Assembly (NCBI GenBank): GCA_041394725.1 | Contig: JAWKHR010000038.1 | Location: 1-64,000 of the forward strand | DNA: 64,000 nt | Reading direction: 5' to 3' | DNA from: JAWKHR01 sp041394725 | GTDB lineage: Bacteria > Acidobacteriota > Vicinamibacteria > Vicinamibacterales > SCN-69-37 | Part shown: positions 17,189-25,710 of the stretch, piece by piece | Numbering within the stretch: the stretch's first letter is position 1 | Layout: every line of letters starts with the position of its first letter | Position numbers and translations under genes: made by a program | Notes under the pieces: generated by a model | Told to the model about the DNA's origin: nothing | Database searches by the model: none | The model's input: only the letters and a program-made list of their open reading frames with translations

Positions 17189-17953
17189 TCAGCGTCCGTC
17201 CGAGAGCGGCAGGGAGAAGTCCAGCGTCGCGGTGCGGCCGTCCTCGACGAGGACGTCGCGGCTCACCTCGCCCGCCCGCTCGTGCCAGGCCGTGATCACG
17301 TGCCGTCCCGGCGGCAGCCCCTCCAGCGAGAACCGGCCCTCCGCGTCGGGCACGGCGAACCAGGGGTGATCGAAGACACGCACGATCGCGCTCATGTGCG
17401 AGTGCAGGTGACAGAAGACCTTCACGACCCCCGGCTCGACGAACACCCGCGCGCGGGTCTCGCCGCGCGGATAGCGCCCGAGGTCGAAGGTCGCGGCCGG
17501 CGACAGCGAGAAGACGTTGTGGAAGATGAGATCGTCGTTCGGAAAGTCCACCGTCGATCCCGCCGTCACCGCGACCAGGTGCGGCACGAACGTCTCGTCG
17601 GTCTGGCGGACCTCGGCGTGGCCGGGCGCGGGCGGCGGCCCGCCCGGCGGCGGCGACTTCAGGAAGACGACGACGTTGGTGACCTCGGCGGGCGCGCTGG
17701 CCGCCGGGATGACGACCGTGCGCCCCGGATAGGCGCCGGCGGAGGCCAGCCGGCGCGAGGCGCGCGTGACGACCGTCACGCGGCCGGCGACCGTCCCGGT
17801 CGCGAGACGGCGGGCGGCCGTCCCGGTCGCGACGCGGCCGGGACGCGCGGACGCGCCGGCGGCCGGACCGGCCGCCGCGACCAGCCCGGCTGCGAGCGCC
17901 CAGATCACCACGCGACGGCCGGGGCGGAACGCGGATCGGACGTCGCGGCGCAT
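17189..17953 (-). CDS. periplasmic cupredoxin-like protein with carboxypeptidase-regulatory domain
   Basis: 254 residues from ATG 17953, chosen because it opens the signal peptide (WALAAGLVAAAGPAAGA). The middle of the protein is cupredoxin-like: VTAGSTVDFPNDDLIFHNVFS supplies the first His and VKVFCHLHSHMSA the Cys, His and Met of a copper site. The C-terminus (FSLEGLPPGRHVITAWHER) is a carboxypeptidase-regulatory/CNA-B-like beta domain. Similar proteins are often labelled methylamine utilization or plastocyanin-like. It leads an operon with an HD-GYP sensor and a barrel protein, so it could be a copper or redox sensor partner; that role is inference. A Gly/Thr/Ala/Arg-rich stretch near residues 40-60 is coded by a short DNA repeat. 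Confidence 0.75.
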   Translation of the reverse strand: MRRDVRSAFRPGRRVVIWALAAGLVAAAGPAAGASARPGRVATGTAARRLATGTVAGRVTVVTRASRRLASAGAYPGRTVVIPAASAPAEVTNVVVFLKSPPPGGPPPAPGHAEVRQTDETFVPHLVAVTAGSTVDFPNDDLIFHNVFSLSPAATFDLGRYPRGETRARVFVEPGVVKVFCHLHSHMSAIVRVFDHPWFAVPDAEGRFSLEGLPPGRHVITAWHERAGEVSRDVLVEDGRTATLDFSLPLSDGR

Positions 17954-18072
17954 GACAGGACTATCGGCATCGCGCGGCCGCGCCGTGACCGGACCGGGCG
18001 TCGGCCGTGTCCGCTTCGTGCACGCGCCTGCACGCGATGGCCGCGACGCGCCCGCCGCCATCCGTACGTGAC

Positions 18073-18140
18073 ACGGGCGGCGCGGCCCCGCAGGGTCGCG
18101 CCGCCCGTCGATGGTGTGCGCGCCGGCGATGCCGGCGCGC
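18073..18140 (-). terminator. double hairpin downstream of ahcY
   Basis: Two perfect stem-loops follow the ahcY stop: 18118-18140 (10-bp arms GCGCGCCGGC/GCCGGCGCGC, loop GAT) and 18073-18108 (12-bp arms starting ACGGGCGGCGCG, 12-nt loop). No U-tract follows, so termination may need Rho, or the hairpins may mainly protect the mRNA 3' end. Confidence 0.5.
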
Positions 18141-18149
18141 GCCGGGGCG

Positions 18150-19645
<1,496 letters not shown>

Positions 19646-19649
<4 letters not shown>

Positions 19650-20659
19650 CGGGCTACTCCTTCACGGGAACTGGACACATCGAATGCGGAACTTCGAACC
19701 TCGGTCTCGGGCCCCGGGGGCCTGGTGGAGGCCGAGGCGGCGAACAGGACCGGTCCGCGCGCCTCGGGCGCGGGCGGCAGGGACTGAATCCGGACGTCGG
19801 TGAAGCCGGCCTGGGCGAGCAGGCGCGCCATCTGATCCGGCGAGAAGCCGAGCCAGACGTGGCCCATCTGGGCGCGGTACTCCTCGCGATCGTGCGGCGC
19901 CATGTCGACGATCAGCAGGCGTCCGCCGGGCCGGAGCACGCGCGCGGCCTCGGCGAGCGCCGCGGCCGGCGCCGGGACGTGATGCAGGACCAGGATCATC
20001 GTCGCCGCGTCGAGCGTCCCGGGCTCGAGCGGCAGCGCCTCGAGCGTGCCCTGGCGCCACTCGACGTTCGGCGCGCCCGCCACGCGGGTACGGGCGGCGG
20101 CGAGCATCTCGTCGGAGGCGTCCACCCCGACCACGCGCGAGACGAGAGGCGCCAGCGTGGCCACGAGCGTTCCGGTGCCGCAGCCGAGATCGCCGACGAC
20201 CCACGACGACGGGAGCAGGGCCGCCAGGGCGCGCAGGCCGACGTCGGCGCCGAACAGTTCGTCCCGCATCCGGTCCCACTGGCCCGCTGCCGTGGCGAAG
20301 AACTGCTTGGAGGTCTCGCTTCGACGGGCGAGGACCGCCGCGAGGCGCCGGGCGTCGCTGCCCGCCGCGGGCGTCCCGGCCAGCTGTCCGCGGGTCAGGT
20401 CCCAGATCTGGGCGCGAGCCGGGTCGCCGCCGGTCGAGAAAGCGTAGTACCGGCTCGTGCCATCGCGTCTGGACGACACCCAGTCGGCCTCGGCCAGGGT
20501 CTTCAGGTGCCGGCTGACGGTGGACTGGGGCAGCTGGAACACCGCGCAGAGCTCGGAAACGGTCAGCTCCTGCCGCTCCAGGACGGCCAGCATGCGGCAC
20601 CGCGTGGCATCGGCCAGCGCGGAAAACGAGTCGAGGATGGGCGCCCCGGTGGTTTGCAT
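19646..20659 (-). CDS. ArsR-family regulator fused to SAM-dependent methyltransferase
   Basis: 337 residues from ATG 20659 (a TTG one codon earlier is possible). The N-terminal 90 residues are a winged helix of ArsR type: ALADATRCRMLAVLE, LTVSELCAVFQLPQSTVSRHLKTL, then the wing with DGTSRYYAF. No metal-binding Cys pair is seen. The C-terminal domain (about 130-300) is a class I methyltransferase with VVGDLGCGTGTLVATL, VVGVDASDEML and LVLHHVPAPAAALAEAARVLRPGG. This family usually sits next to ahcY or metH and is thought to sense the SAM/SAH state; here it overlaps ahcY by 4 bp. A perfect 8-bp inverted repeat directly upstream is the likely operator. Confidence 0.88.
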
Positions 20660-20667
20660 CAAGCTTA

Positions 20668-20689
20668 TAAATCCGTCAATCCGGATTTA
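20668..20689 (-). promoter_or_regulatory. operator candidate of the ArsR-methyltransferase/ahcY operon
   Basis: TAAATCCG-6 bp-CGGATTTA is a perfect inverted repeat with 8-bp arms ending 9 bp before the ATG. The downstream TATAAG could be the -10 box, which would put transcription start at or next to the start codon and make the mRNA nearly leaderless. An A/T-rich island in 70% GC DNA supports a regulatory role. Confidence 0.65.
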
Positions 20690-20729
20690 ATGATACACAT
20701 GGACCCCGACGCTGGCAAGAGGCGAAAGA

Positions 20730-20786
20730 AAAACGACACCGGGAGTCTTATCCGCCTGAGGCGGAAAAGACTCCCGGTGTCGTTTT
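20730..20786 (-). terminator. 57-bp rho-independent terminator hairpin
   Basis: Two perfect 20-nt arms (20730-20749 and 20767-20786) enclose an inner TCCGCC-TGA-GGCGGA stem, giving a 26-bp stem interrupted by one A/A mismatch. On the minus strand it is followed by TTTTTCTTTC, a classical U-tract, so it should end transcription of the pilin operon. The right arm also ends in TTTT on the plus strand. Confidence 0.8.
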
Positions 20787-20790
20787 CAGA

Positions 20791-20820
20791 AAGGGCCGGG
20801 ACCTTCCGGTCCCGGCCCTT
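20791..20820 (-). terminator. first hairpin after the minor pilin operon
   Basis: AAGGGCCGGGACC-TTCC-GGTCCCGGCCCTT has 13-bp perfect arms; read on the minus strand the loop is GGAA, a GNRA tetraloop. It lies between the pilin operon stop (20867) and the larger hairpin, forming a tandem terminator. Confidence 0.7.
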
Positions 20821-20866
20821 GTCCCCTGTGCGTTGGAGGAAGCCGCCGCACCCCCGGCGGCCGGAC

Positions 20867-23335
20867 TTACTGCGGGCGGATGATCTGGGCGAACCCGGTC
20901 GTGTTGACGTCGCGGAACATCGGCGTCCGCGGCGGCAGCAGCGACGGGATGAGGAACTCCGTGTCGAAGTTGTAGCCGCGTGTCGGCGGCGAGTAGACGT
21001 CGGCGCAGCACTTGTAGACGCCGATGCCCTGGCGACTGCGGAAGAAGCTCACGATGCTGCCCCGGTAGTTGAGCGTCTGGCCGCCCCAGTCCTCGAGGTA
21101 GCGCAGGAAGTTGTGCGCGCCGCCGTCCGTGCCGAAGTCCTGCGGCGGCGACCCGACGGTCGGCCGCGGGAACGAGAGCCCCTTGCCGGCGATGATCGCC
21201 AGGCGGTACCAGGTGGTCGTCGCGTTGCGCGGGTTCGCCTCGTGCGGGTCCTGCAGGGAGCGACGGTCGCTCCAGTTGTTCGAGAGCAGCGTCAGCGAAT
21301 CGGCGAGCACGGCCGTCGCCGAGTGCGGGTTGCCGAAGCCGGCCGAGTTGGCGTTCCAGTGCCCCTGGATGTAGGCCATGTTCTCGGTGGCGACGGTGAA
21401 GCCCGGCGTGATGATGTTGCCGAGCTGCCCGTTGGTGAGCTTCAGGGCCCGACGGAAGAAGATCGCGGGGTTGCGGCGCGCAATGTTGATTTCCTCGGTC
21501 TCGGAGATCGAGTTGGTCGGGTCGAGGTTCGTGTACGGCCGCGCCGAGTTGTCGAGGGGCGCCCACATGCCGGCGACGAGCTGCGGCGTGGCACCGTAGG
21601 TCTCGAGCGTGCCGTTGCCGTTGAAGTCCTCGCCGGTGTCGAGCGTGTTGTTCGGCGTGCCGCTCGCGCTGGACGGGTTGACGATGTCCTCGAAGCCGTA
21701 CTCGGCGGTCTCGTTGCCCATCGCGTCGTGGTTGCCGCGGCGGTCTGAGAAGTAGAGCACGTAACCGTTCACGTTCAGCGCGTTCGTGCCCTGCGTGCCG
21801 ATCGTGCCCTCCAGCCATCGGCGGAGGTTGTTCACGTCCACCTCGACGTAGTGGATGATGCCGCCGAAGAACATCGGGTCGCTGTTGTTGACGCCGTCGC
21901 GGATGTTGCCCTCGCGCGCGTCGTAGAGCACCTGCGGCAGGTAGTTGGTGGCCGTCGTGCTGCCGTTCAGGCACGAGTTGTTGTCACGCAGGCGCAGCAG
22001 GCGAACCACCGCGTCGGGATTCGGCTCGGCGCAGTTGGGCGACGACGTCGACGGGTCCGGCCACTGCCGGCTGGCGATCCCGAGGTTGAGGATGTCCAGC
22101 GTGACGTCGGTCCACACGCCCGCGTTGTCCTGCTTCTCGATCTTGATGAAGCCGCCCATGACCGGCGTCCCGGCCGGCGACCGGGCGCCGCTCGTGCCCG
22201 ACGACGGCACCACGCCGAAGGGCGGATGGGTGCCGTCGACCGCGTAGGGCGCGACCGCGCCGAGCGCCACGGGCGCGGTGCCCGTCACGGTCGGCAGGTT
22301 CGTGATCTCGGCCGCCGTGTCCGACAGCAGGATCCGGACGCTCGCCATCGAGAAGAACCGCTGCTGGAGCACCTGCGGGTTCGCCGTGTCCTCACCCGGC
22401 ACGGGCCGCCGCACCAGGTCGATCGGCGTCGCGCCGAACGCGGTGATCGGCAGCTCGAGCCGCCGCGCGCCCGTGCGGCCGTTCATCAGGTTGCTGTTGT
22501 AGGTGCCCGTGGACAGGTTCGTCCACGTCGGTTCGTTGAACGCCGACCCGGGCGCGCCCACAAGGCTGCCCTCGCTCATGCCCAGGTTCCGGTAGGACCC
22601 GGGCGCCGTGATGATGCGCACCGGCCCCGTGTAGTTCGAGCTGGTGTCCCAGCCGTTCGACAGGTTCGTCCGGATGATCTCGCCGACGGCCGTGACGCGG
22701 TCCGACATCGTCAGCGTGCTGCCGCTGCCGCTCGAGATGTAGATCGTGTCGTTCGAGTGGACGCGGCCGCCGAAGTTGAAGTTCGGGCCGGCGAAGAAGC
22801 TCAGGTCGTTCTCGGAGAACAGGCCGAACTGGAACACCGGGATCGCGACCGTCTGCAGCGTCCGCGTCAGGCTCGCCTCGGAGCCGTCGGGCAGGCGCGC
22901 CGTGACGAGGATCTGGTACGGCGTGGCCAGGCCGACCAGGCCCTGGAACGGCCCGGAGTTGACCGTGGTCGTCGTCGCGTCCGGGTTGCCCATCGCGTTG
23001 GTCGGATAGGTGATCGTGTAGCCGGACGAGCCGTCGGGCTGCTGCCACGTCACGCCGAGCGCCGGCGGCGCCACGGTCAGCGCGTTGATGGCCGCCGAGG
23101 TCGGCGCGAAGTTCGTGGCGAACAGGTCGCCCAGGTCCGACGTGAGCTGCTCGAGGCCGGCCTGCGCGGCGTAGAACGCCTGCGTGCGCGTGCCGTCCAT
23201 CGACCGGACGCGCGTGTCGGTGATGAGCAGCGCCGTGAACCCGGCGGTCACGGCCGCCATGAGAATCATGACCAGCAGCGCGCTCAGCAGCGCCGCGCCG
23301 GTCTCATCCGAGAGTTTCTCGCGCCACGACGACAT
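20867..23335 (-). CDS. large PilX-like minor pilus assembly protein
   Basis: 822 residues. The N-terminus has GAALLSALLVMILMAAVTAGF, a prepilin/PilX-type membrane helix without the FTLIE cleavage signature, followed by FYAAQAGLEQLTSDL as in PilX_N proteins. The remaining 750 residues form a large, Asn/Thr/Gly-rich extracellular domain; GGRVHSNDTIYIS recalls the DUF4900-type domain found in such proteins. Two adjacent Cys (YKCCADVY) are the most obvious disulfide candidates. It is the last gene of the minor pilin operon, and its size suggests a tip adhesin or pseudopilus plug; that function is inferred. It ends 47 bp before a tandem terminator. Confidence 0.75.
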   Translation of the reverse strand: MSSWREKLSDETGAALLSALLVMILMAAVTAGFTALLITDTRVRSMDGTRTQAFYAAQAGLEQLTSDLGDLFATNFAPTSAAINALTVAPPALGVTWQQPDGSSGYTITYPTNAMGNPDATTTTVNSGPFQGLVGLATPYQILVTARLPDGSEASLTRTLQTVAIPVFQFGLFSENDLSFFAGPNFNFGGRVHSNDTIYISSGSGSTLTMSDRVTAVGEIIRTNLSNGWDTSSNYTGPVRIITAPGSYRNLGMSEGSLVGAPGSAFNEPTWTNLSTGTYNSNLMNGRTGARRLELPITAFGATPIDLVRRPVPGEDTANPQVLQQRFFSMASVRILLSDTAAEITNLPTVTGTAPVALGAVAPYAVDGTHPPFGVVPSSGTSGARSPAGTPVMGGFIKIEKQDNAGVWTDVTLDILNLGIASRQWPDPSTSSPNCAEPNPDAVVRLLRLRDNNSCLNGSTTATNYLPQVLYDAREGNIRDGVNNSDPMFFGGIIHYVEVDVNNLRRWLEGTIGTQGTNALNVNGYVLYFSDRRGNHDAMGNETAEYGFEDIVNPSSASGTPNNTLDTGEDFNGNGTLETYGATPQLVAGMWAPLDNSARPYTNLDPTNSISETEEINIARRNPAIFFRRALKLTNGQLGNIITPGFTVATENMAYIQGHWNANSAGFGNPHSATAVLADSLTLLSNNWSDRRSLQDPHEANPRNATTTWYRLAIIAGKGLSFPRPTVGSPPQDFGTDGGAHNFLRYLEDWGGQTLNYRGSIVSFFRSRQGIGVYKCCADVYSPPTRGYNFDTEFLIPSLLPPRTPMFRDVNTTGFAQIIRPQ

Positions 23336-23360
23336 GGGAGGGTTCCTCCGGGACTCCGGA

Positions 23361-24377
23361 CTACCGGTAGCGATCGACGAACGACAGCGAGCGGAACCCG
23401 ACGTCGGTCGCCAGGGAATTGCGCACGAAGTTCTGGGTGTTCGGGCTGACCTCGAGCGACCGCGACGCCAGGTAGAGGTTCGCCTTGCGGATCTGGTTCG
23501 GGCTGAAGCCCACCGGCGGCATCTCGACGTTCGACGGGTTGGTCGTGCCGTCCACCAGGTCGTAGGTGAACTGCAGGTTCTCGGCGCCCAGCCCGATCGC
23601 GAGCGGCGCGTTCTGGTTGACCTGCCGGATCAGGCGCGGCACCTCGGGGTCGGTGACCGTGTCGAGGTAGTAGCTGACCATCGTGATGCGCGTGGCCGTC
23701 GTCGGCGGGTAGACGCCCGGGCTCGACTGCAGGTTCAGGATTGTCCCCTGCGCCGCGGTCCGGTCGTTGAGCGTGAAGGCGTCGCCCGAGGCGAAGAACA
23801 CCGTCTGCGCGCCGTCGGTGCCGGTCACGACCTGCAGCGCGTTGCCCTGTGCGTTGGTCAGCATGATCAGGTCGCCGACCTTGATGCCGTCGGCGCCGGC
23901 GATCGAGGTCGCCGCGTTGACGGTCATCGACGAGCCGTCGGCCGCCACTGTGGTGAGCGGAAACTCGTTCAGGAAGAGCGTGCGGTCCGCGTAGAGCAGC
24001 GTGACGATGTCGGTCGGCACGCCGAGCACGACGGGGCCGAGGCTTCCGCCGGGCGAGACGGCGGGCAGCGCCGTCCACGCGGGGTCGAACGTCAGGCCCG
24101 CGGCCGGCGGCCCCGGGCGGTTGACGAGGTTGGCGCCGGCGCCCGAGGGAATCGGGATCCCGCCGAGCGGGATGCCCTGCCCGGCCTGGATCATGTCGCG
24201 GACGATCAGGCTCATCGAGACCTGCAGGCCCTGGTTGTTCTCCGACACGATCCGCGCGGTGTCGGCCAGCCGCATGGCGCTGTTGAAGCCCGCGAACGCC
24301 GCGGCCATCACGACGAGGGTGAGGGCGAGGGAGACGACGACCTCGCCCAGCGTGAATCCGGAGTCGTGGCTACGCAT
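23361..24377 (-). CDS. PilW-like minor pilin
   Basis: 338 residues with a short leader ending in Gly and a type III prepilin signature SG-FTLGEVVVSLALTLVVM (Glu at mature position 5), so it should be cleaved and methylated by PilD. The C-terminal region is a beta-rich globular domain (VGDLIMLTNAQG, VSYYLDTVTDPEVPRLIRQ, NLQFTYDLVDGTTNPSNV) typical of PilW/GspJ proteins. It overlaps the PilV-like gene by 8 bp and precedes the PilX-like gene by 25 bp. Confidence 0.85.
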   Translation of the reverse strand: MRSHDSGFTLGEVVVSLALTLVVMAAAFAGFNSAMRLADTARIVSENNQGLQVSMSLIVRDMIQAGQGIPLGGIPIPSGAGANLVNRPGPPAAGLTFDPAWTALPAVSPGGSLGPVVLGVPTDIVTLLYADRTLFLNEFPLTTVAADGSSMTVNAATSIAGADGIKVGDLIMLTNAQGNALQVVTGTDGAQTVFFASGDAFTLNDRTAAQGTILNLQSSPGVYPPTTATRITMVSYYLDTVTDPEVPRLIRQVNQNAPLAIGLGAENLQFTYDLVDGTTNPSNVEMPPVGFSPNQIRKANLYLASRSLEVSPNTQNFVRNSLATDVGFRSLSFVDRYR

Positions 24378-24927
24378 AGGAGGAGATGTAGGTCGTCAGC
24401 ACGTACTGCGCCGGCCCGGTGGACGACCGGTACCGGATGATGACGCGCAGCACGCGCAGGTTGGCGCGGATGTCGCGAATCTCGATCTCGCGCGTGAAGC
24501 CGAAGAGCGGCGTCAGCTCGTCGTCGGCCGTGCCGAGCAGGCCGTCGGGGCCCGGCTTGACGATGTTCTCGACGGCGCCGTCGTCGGCGGTGTTGACCAG
24601 GCCGTCGGGGCCGGGGTCGCGGACGTCCTGCGGCCCGTCGGCGAAGATGCCGCCGTCGCCGCCCGCGCCGACCACGTTGCGGATCTGGTCCCAGTTGAGG
24701 ATGCGGTTGTCCCGTGCCTTGAAGACGGACTCGACGGCCTCCGACGCGCGCTGCGTCGCGATGAGCTGGTCCTGCGACGCGGTCAGCATGCGCGCCGCGG
24801 TCGCCACGGCCGTGCCGAGCGCGATCACGCCGACCACGATGATGACCATCGCGATCATGACCTCGATCAGCGTGAAGCCGTCGTCCCGACGGGCGCGATC
24901 GTCGCCTGCCACGACTAGTGCCTCCAT
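24370..24927 (-). CDS. PilV-like minor pilin
   Basis: 185 residues starting at ATG 24927, 13 bp inside the upstream GspH-like gene. The leader ends DDG and the mature part begins FTLIEVMIAMVIIVVGVIAL, a canonical type IV pilin helix with Glu5. A notable feature is a repeated acidic loop, DPGPDGLVNTADD and KPGPDGLLGTADDE (about 104-137), which looks like a calcium-binding or surface loop. It is the second gene of the minor pilin operon. Confidence 0.87.
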   Translation of the reverse strand: MEALVVAGDDRARRDDGFTLIEVMIAMVIIVVGVIALGTAVATAARMLTASQDQLIATQRASEAVESVFKARDNRILNWDQIRNVVGAGGDGGIFADGPQDVRDPGPDGLVNTADDGAVENIVKPGPDGLLGTADDELTPLFGFTREIEIRDIRANLRVLRVIIRYRSSTGPAQYVLTTYISSYA

Positions 24928-25478
24928 TGGGTGCCGTTCCACCGGTAGACGCGGATGCGGGCGGTCGGCCCGAAGACGGTCAGCGCGCGCGACGTCATCG
25001 GTCGCGCCGGCTGCCCGAGGAAGACGCTGCCGTTGATCGGGTTGCCCGTCTCGTCGACGAACATGCCGTCCGCGGTGAACATCACCGCGGTCGCCGCCCC
25101 GAAGTCGATCGCCGTGGCCCGGCCGAAGCCGTCCGGCGTGTCCGCCTGCCCCGTGAAGAGCAGGAACTGCGTGTGGTTCTCGAGCGCGGCCGTCGAGAGG
25201 ATCGTCTCGCCCGACGGGATGTCGTGGCGCACGACGCTGATGAGGTTCGGCGCCGTGAAGCGCACCTCGACCGCGCGGCGCTGGTTGATCGCGAACTCGC
25301 GCGCCAGCTTCAGCTGCCACTCGAGGATGCGCAGGTTCGCGTCGCCCTGCAGCGTCGCCGCCGCGGTCCGGAAGAACCCGATGCCGAGCGTGAGGACCGT
25401 GCTCATCAGGAGCAGGACCAGCACGAGCTCGGTCAGCGTGAACCCGGCGTCCCGATTTCGCTTTTGGCGTACAGGCAT
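24915..25478 (-). CDS. GspH/FimT-like pseudopilin
   Basis: 187 residues from ATG 25478, selected because the prepilin peptidase site DAG-FTLTELVLVLLLMS follows after 12 residues; longer in-frame starts would add an unlikely Pro/Arg-rich leader. The C-terminal domain (LKLAREFAINQRRAVEVRF, VMFTADGMFVDETG, RIRVYRW) is the beta fold of GspH/FimT minor pilins. It heads the operon and has a sigma-54-like promoter 26-41 bp upstream. Confidence 0.85.
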   Translation of the reverse strand: MPVRQKRNRDAGFTLTELVLVLLLMSTVLTLGIGFFRTAAATLQGDANLRILEWQLKLAREFAINQRRAVEVRFTAPNLISVVRHDIPSGETILSTAALENHTQFLLFTGQADTPDGFGRATAIDFGAATAVMFTADGMFVDETGNPINGSVFLGQPARPMTSRALTVFGPTARIRVYRWNGTQWRH

Positions 25479-25503
25479 TCCACCCAACTCGACCGGGGGG
25501 AGG

Positions 25504-25519
25504 AGCAAAGGCCGTGCCC
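25504..25519 (-). promoter_or_regulatory. sigma-54-like promoter of the minor pilin operon
   Basis: On the minus strand GGGCACG-GCCT-TTGCT matches the RpoN consensus TGGCACG-N4-TTGCW with one mismatch (first base). The invariant GG and GC dinucleotides are spaced correctly. The predicted transcript start (about 25493) leaves a 15-nt leader before ATG 25478. Confidence 0.55.
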
Positions 25520-25650
25520 GGGAGGCCGGGACCGGCCGGGGCCCGCGGGACGGGGGCGGACCGCGCCAGGACGGCGCGGGGGGATTACACAACGGGGCCG
25601 GCAACCACAAGTTTGGGGCCGGCCAGCCCCGCATTCGCTGACAGAATCGT

Positions 25651-25710
25651 TGCTCGCCGCGCGGTCAGCGGCCCGTCAGCCGCTCGCCGCGCGGTCAGCG
25701 GCCCGTCAGC
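25651..25710. repeat. 30-bp tandem duplication at the 3' end of the S9 peptidase gene
   Basis: Two adjacent 30-bp units (25651-25680 and 25681-25710) differ only at their first base. The unit contains the last codons and the TGA of the S9 peptidase, so a second copy of the RLTGR-stop coding end lies immediately downstream of the real stop. Confidence 0.85.
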
